Positions 61,349 through 64,000 of a stretch of DNA of 64,000 nt are shown piece by piece; positions within the stretch are counted from its first letter, which is position 1, and each line of letters starts with the position of its first letter. The DNA comes from Phycisphaerae bacterium (GTDB lineage: Bacteria > Planctomycetota > Phycisphaerae > SM23-33), in assembly GCA_011050235.1 (NCBI GenBank), contig DRGC01000051.1, forward strand, positions 82,333 to 146,332. The letters are read 5' to 3'. The translations under genes and the position numbers were made by a program. The notes under the pieces were generated by a model. It was not told the origin of the DNA. It made no database searches and saw nothing but the letters and a program-made list of their open reading frames with translations.

Positions 61349-61376
61349 CAGGCGACCGTTCGGTCGCCTGTTCTTC
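61349..61376 (+). terminator. Terminator-like hairpin after rpsU
   Basis: CAGGCGACCG and CGGTCGCCTG form a perfect 10-bp inverted repeat with only TT between them (in practice a GTTC tetraloop on nine pairs), followed by TTCTTC. The T-run is weak, so termination efficiency is uncertain. It also lies 80 bases upstream of the pyrophosphatase gene. Confidence 0.6.
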
Positions 61377-61452
61377 ATGCCGGCCGGCCGACCACCGGCC
61401 CGTTCACTTCGCGGCGCAATGAAGCCGCGCGAAGGTCAAGGAGTTGCTGCTC

Positions 61453-64000
61453 ATGAATCTGCCACGACGGACCTTCACCCACCCGCTCTGGGCGGGGGCG
61501 TTGATCGTAGCGGCCCTGCTGCTGGTATCGGCCCCGCAGATCGCCATCGCCGACAGCGCCTTTGTCGCCCCGCCGGAAGCCGCCGCCGTTGCGACCCCCT
61601 CGGCGGCCGACGGGACGGACCTGTTCGACTTCTCGAAAGCCAACCCGATACTGCTGTGGTGGTTGGCGCCGATCGGCTCGGTGCTGGCGTTGGTGTTCGC
61701 GCGGGTTTTCTATCGCCAGGTCAAACGCGCCAACGAAGGCGATGAGAACATGAAGACCATCGCCGCCCACGTGCGCGAAGGGGCGTACGCCTATCTGCGG
61801 CGGCAATATAAGGTCGTCCTGATTTTCTTCATTATCGTCTCGGCCCTGCTGTTCGTGATGGGCCAGATCGGCGTGCAGCACCGGATTGTCTGGGTCGCCT
61901 TCCTGACCGCCGGGTTCTTCAGTGGCCTGTGTGGCTTTTTGGGCATGAAGACGGCTACGCTCGCGTCTAACCGCACCGCCCAGGGCGCCAAGGAGAGCCT
62001 CAACCGCGGCCTGACCGTCGCCTTCCGCGCCGGAGCCGTCATGGGACTGGTCGTCGTCGGCTTTGGGCTATTGGACGTAAGCATGTGGTTCCTGATCCTC
62101 ACCAAACTGGCCCCGGTGTTCGGCTATCACATGAGCCTGGTCGAAATAACGGTGGTCATGGTGACGTTCGGCATGGGGGCATCCAGCCAGGCGCTGTTCG
62201 CCCGTGTGGGCGGCGGAATATTCACCAAGGCCGCCGACGTCGGGGCGGACCTGGTCGGCAAGATCGAAGCGGGCATTCCCGAAGACGACCCCCGCAACCC
62301 GGCCACCATCGCCGATAACGTCGGCGACAACGTCGGCGACGTCGCCGGCATGGGCGCCGACCTGTACGAGAGCTACTACGCCTCGATTCTCGCCACGCTC
62401 GCGCTCGGCGTGGCCGCTGCGGTGACGCTGCCGGGGGCGACCGTGGGACATCAACTGCGCCTGCTGGCTGCACCGATGGTCCTGGCCGGCATCGGCATCA
62501 TGCTCAGTATCCTGGGCGTCTACATGGTCCGCACGAAAGAAGGCGCCTCGATGAAGCAACTGATGGGCGCGCTGAACCTGGGCGTCCACGGCGCGAGCGT
62601 GTTGACCCTCGCGGCGGCCGCCGGAATGTGCTACCTGCTGCTTGGCGGGGTGCCGGGCGTCAGTTGGCTGGGCGTGTGGGGCTCAATCGCATCCGGCCTG
62701 GCGGCCGGCGTGATCATCGGCAAGGTGAGCGAGTACCACACCAGCTACGACTTCGGCCCGACCCAGGCCGTCGCCAAATCCGCCGAGACGGGGCCGGCTA
62801 CGGTCATCATCTCCGGCATCGCCGAGGGCATGAAGAGCACCTGGGCCGCCCTGCTGACGATCATCGTGGCCATCATGGCTGCCTACGCCTTCGCCGGCGG
62901 ATTCGGGAACGTTCAGCTCGGCTTGTACGGCGTGGGCATCGCCGCGGTGGGCATGCTGGCGACGCTGGGCATCACGCTGGCGACCGACGCCTACGGGCCG
63001 ATTGCCGACAACGCCGGCGGCAACGCCGAAATGACGCACCAGGGCCCCGAGGTCCGCCGACGCACAGACGCGTTGGACTCGCTGGGCAACACCACGGCCG
63101 CCATAGGCAAGGGGTTCGCCGTCGGCTCGGCCGCCCTGACGGCCCTGGCGCTGCTGGCCGTCTACGTGCAAGAGGTCCGCATGGGCCTCATCCGCGAGAG
63201 CGAGGAGGCGATCGTTTCACACTACGAGCAGGGCGCGTTCGAGCACCAAGGCTTCTGTCCCTCCCCCGGCAAGCTCGCCGGTGTCGGCGCCGACGGGAAG
63301 GTGACCGCATACCTGGTCTTGTCCAACTGGCCGAAGGACCTGGCCGCCGGCAGCAAGATCACCTTCGGCACGTTCGACCCCGCCGACGACGACAACGTTC
63401 GCGGCGTGCCGATCATATACACGGCCTCCGATGCGTCAGGCGAACGGGTCGCCCGGACGGCTCGCGTGGAGGTCGTGCCTGCCGAGATCGCGACGCTCAA
63501 TCAGTTCATGGACTATTACGACGCCACGTTGTTGAACCCCAAGGTGCTGTGCGGCATGTTCGCGGGCGTGCTGCTCGTGTTCCTGTTCAGCGCGATGACG
63601 ATGAAGGCGGTCGGCCGGGCCGCCTATGCCATGGTCAACGAGGTCCGCCGCCAGTTCCGCGAGATCGCGGGCATCATGGACGGCACGGGCAAGCCGGACT
63701 ACGCTCGCTGCGTGGAAATTTCCACCACCGGCGCGCAGAAGGCCATGATCGTGCCGTCGCTGCTGGCGCTGGTCGTGCCGATCCTCGTCGGGCTGACGCT
63801 CGGCGTGGCGGGCGTGCTGGGGCTGCTGGCCGGCGGGCTGATGTGCGGCTTCGCGATGGCGATCTTCATGGCCAACGCCGGCGGGGCGTGGGACAACGCC
63901 AAGAAGTTCATCGAGACGGGCCAGATGGGAGGCAAGGGCTCCGACGCGCACAAGGCCGCCATCGTCGGCGATACGGTCGGCGACCCGTTCAAGGATACGG
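61453..64000 (+). CDS. hppA: Membrane-bound ion-pumping pyrophosphatase (partial, runs off the right edge)
   Basis: The visible 849 residues cover most of the enzyme, which hydrolyses pyrophosphate to pump H+ or Na+. It starts with a signal-like segment (PLWAGALIVAALLLVSAP), then has the pyrophosphate-binding DVGADLVGKIEAGIPEDDPR and NPATIADNVGDNVGDVAG, and the second Asp-rich loop ATDAYGPIADNAGGNAEM. The selectivity region reads GNTTAAIGKGFAVGSA, the K+-dependent form; K+-independent enzymes have Lys at the second Ala. An unusual hydrophilic insert of about 95-100 residues follows the helix ending VYVQEV (bases 63178-63530). AGGAG precedes ATG 61453. No stop is seen inside the window. Confidence 0.95.
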   Translation, partial: MNLPRRTFTHPLWAGALIVAALLLVSAPQIAIADSAFVAPPEAAAVATPSAADGTDLFDFSKANPILLWWLAPIGSVLALVFARVFYRQVKRANEGDENMKTIAAHVREGAYAYLRRQYKVVLIFFIIVSALLFVMGQIGVQHRIVWVAFLTAGFFSGLCGFLGMKTATLASNRTAQGAKESLNRGLTVAFRAGAVMGLVVVGFGLLDVSMWFLILTKLAPVFGYHMSLVEITVVMVTFGMGASSQALFARVGGGIFTKAADVGADLVGKIEAGIPEDDPRNPATIADNVGDNVGDVAGMGADLYESYYASILATLALGVAAAVTLPGATVGHQLRLLAAPMVLAGIGIMLSILGVYMVRTKEGASMKQLMGALNLGVHGASVLTLAAAAGMCYLLLGGVPGVSWLGVWGSIASGLAAGVIIGKVSEYHTSYDFGPTQAVAKSAETGPATVIISGIAEGMKSTWAALLTIIVAIMAAYAFAGGFGNVQLGLYGVGIAAVGMLATLGITLATDAYGPIADNAGGNAEMTHQGPEVRRRTDALDSLGNTTAAIGKGFAVGSAALTALALLAVYVQEVRMGLIRESEEAIVSHYEQGAFEHQGFCPSPGKLAGVGADGKVTAYLVLSNWPKDLAAGSKITFGTFDPADDDNVRGVPIIYTASDASGERVARTARVEVVPAEIATLNQFMDYYDATLLNPKVLCGMFAGVLLVFLFSAMTMKAVGRAAYAMVNEVRRQFREIAGIMDGTGKPDYARCVEISTTGAQKAMIVPSLLALVVPILVGLTLGVAGVLGLLAGGLMCGFAMAIFMANAGGAWDNAKKFIETGQMGGKGSDAHKAAIVGDTVGDPFKDT

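Noticed and set aside
1-64000. CRISPR array, rRNA operon or prophage
   Set aside because: No regularly spaced repeats, no rRNA-like sequence and no phage structural or integrase genes are visible.

Overview
The window comes from a GC-rich Gram-negative bacterium. I think it is most likely a member of the Planctomycetota, class Phycisphaerae or a near relative. The reasons are the pseudopilin-type protein at 42976-43821, the operon style, the Na+-NQR and membrane pyrophosphatase pairing, and the many Mla/lipoprotein-type envelope genes. The taxonomic call is inference; no rRNA or tRNA gene is visible in the window.

From 1 to about 49 kb the window is a large surface or exopolysaccharide locus. 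Its left part carries a polysaccharide deacetylase, a methyltransferase, sugar aminotransferases, many GT4-type glycosyltransferases, an AlgD-like GDP-mannose dehydrogenase, a heparinase/alginate-lyase-like protein, a bi-domain oxidoreductase, a CapK-like adenylate-forming enzyme and an O-antigen ligase/polymerase-like protein. The middle part carries alanine racemase and a nonulosonic-acid-type operon (spsF-like, neuB-like, HAD phosphatase, Wzx flippase, hexapeptide acyltransferase). Next come a bifunctional fucokinase/GDP-fucose pyrophosphorylase, an AraD-type epimerase, an NTP-transferase plus GpsA pair, a VanZ-domain membrane protein, an ATP-grasp/HAD pair, a PglC-type initiating sugar transferase and UDP-GlcNAc 2-epimerase. 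Together these could supply mannuronate-like, fucose, aminosugar and nonulosonate precursors, assemble them on undecaprenyl phosphate, flip and polymerise the repeat unit, and trim it.

The stretch between about 10.8 and 35.8 kb is a graveyard as well as a factory. I found at least seven broken gene copies: two GT4 genes, a duplicated GT4 tail, a NeuA-like cytidylyltransferase, a DegT aminotransferase, an MBOAT tail and an IS3 orfA start. A 173-bp direct duplication flanks a less GC-rich glycosyltransferase plus asparagine-synthase module. The locus therefore looks mosaic and under active turnover.

From 49 kb to the end the genes are mostly housekeeping energy and envelope functions: a probable small RNA made of twin hairpins with identical C-rich loops, a five-gene Na+-NQR operon (nqrBCDEF with no nqrA next to it), a conserved unknown gene, glutamate racemase, a HEAT-repeat lipoprotein, an Mla-type lipid transport operon (STAS, permease, ATPase, MCE protein), a YbgC-like thioesterase, an EamA transporter, ribosomal protein S21, and a K+-dependent-type membrane pyrophosphatase with an unusual extra domain that runs off the right edge.
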